Source: Flemingiibacterium sp045578725
Lineage (GTDB): Bacteria > Bacillota > Clostridia > Oscillospirales > CAG-272
Assembly: GCA_045578725.1 (NCBI GenBank)
Contig: JAZNKS010000067.1
Location: 1-12,315 of the forward strand
Direction: 5' to 3'
Length of the DNA stretch: 12,315 bases
Numbering within the stretch: the stretch's first letter is position 1; each line of letters starts with the position of its first letter. Below the pieces are notes generated by a model. It was not told the origin of the DNA, searched no databases, and saw only the letters and a program-made list of their open reading frames with translations. A program made the translations under genes and the position numbers. This document shows positions 12,105 through 12,315 of this stretch, in pieces.

Positions 12105-12315
12105 TTACTCGATGATTTCGGAAACGACGCCGGAACCAACGGTACGGCCGCCCTCACGGATAGCGAGACGGAGACCCTTCTCGATAGCGATGGGGGTGAT
12201 CAGCTCAACGGTCATATCAACGTTGTCGCCAGACTTGCACATTTCAACGCCCTCGGGCAGGTTGATAACGCCGGTAACGACAGTAGTTCTGAAGTAGAAC
12301 TGAGGACGGAAGCCG
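12105..12315 (-). CDS. tuf: Elongation factor Tu, C-terminal part (runs off the right edge)
   Basis: The last 69 codons of EF-Tu, which brings aminoacyl-tRNA to the ribosome. The visible part belongs to beta-barrel domain 3: GFRPQFYFRTTVVTGVI, then LPEGVEMCKSGDNVDMTVEL, and the conserved end IAIEKGLRLAIREGGRTVGS followed by GVVSEIIE. Codon use is strongly biased towards C- and T-ending codons typical of highly expressed genes, and differs from the surrounding genes. The GTP-binding domain lies outside the window. A strong terminator follows the stop. Confidence 0.97.
   Translation of the reverse strand, partial: GFRPQFYFRTTVVTGVINLPEGVEMCKSGDNVDMTVELITPIAIEKGLRLAIREGGRTVGSGVVSEIIE

Overview
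The window reads as chromosomal DNA from a spore-forming Bacillota (Firmicutes), most likely a GC-rich member of the Clostridia. The evidence is a SpoVT-type sporulation regulator, a SAM-clan riboswitch in front of metK, an FMN riboswitch in front of an ECF-type riboflavin transporter, strong AGGAGG ribosome-binding sites, and SigA-like TTGACA/TATAAT promoters. Most genes are GC-rich; one 60-base line counted inside the cysteine-synthase gene is 68% G+C. Two stretches are clearly poorer (30-38% in the lines I counted): the left end (about 1-750) and the small gene at 4963-5259. No tRNA, rRNA, IS element, CRISPR array or phage gene was seen.

Left to right: (1) Low-GC pair on the minus strand: the N-terminus of a P-loop kinase and a GNAT acetyltransferase. 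(2) A PLP-dependent cysteine synthase with its own promoter and terminator. (3) A minus-strand run spoVT - 108-aa unknown - MFS transporter - monofunctional biotin ligase, tightly packed with one 17-nt overlap. (4) Divergent from spoVT, on the plus strand, a low-GC 98-aa unknown, then an ECF sigma factor and a membrane-anchored putative anti-sigma that overlap by ATGA. The sigma gene is preceded by a TGAAAC-N16-CGTC motif resembling Bacillus SigW/SigX/SigM promoters, which suggests autoregulation. (5) Convergent with that pair, with stop codons touching, a minus-strand run: recD2 helicase, a possible 74-aa membrane protein, metK behind a SAM-clan riboswitch, a COG2426-type membrane protein, and a ribU-like riboflavin transporter behind an FMN riboswitch. 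(6) At the right edge, the C-terminus of EF-Tu with its terminator.

The most unusual parts are regulatory RNAs. The FMN aptamer carries four 15-bp tandem repeats in its P6 arm, and its target gene has both an intrinsic terminator and a separate hairpin that buries the ribosome-binding site. The metK riboswitch has no SAM-I P4 hairpin and can instead pair its P3 loop with the strand after P3, as in the SAM-I/IV or SAM-IV classes. The sigma-factor leader has a hairpin whose 5' arm overlaps the ECF promoter, so it could form only in read-through transcripts. Gene functions are mostly housekeeping: sulfur and methionine metabolism, cofactor uptake and attachment, DNA repair, sporulation. All calls rest on reading motifs by eye; no database search or RNA folding was run.
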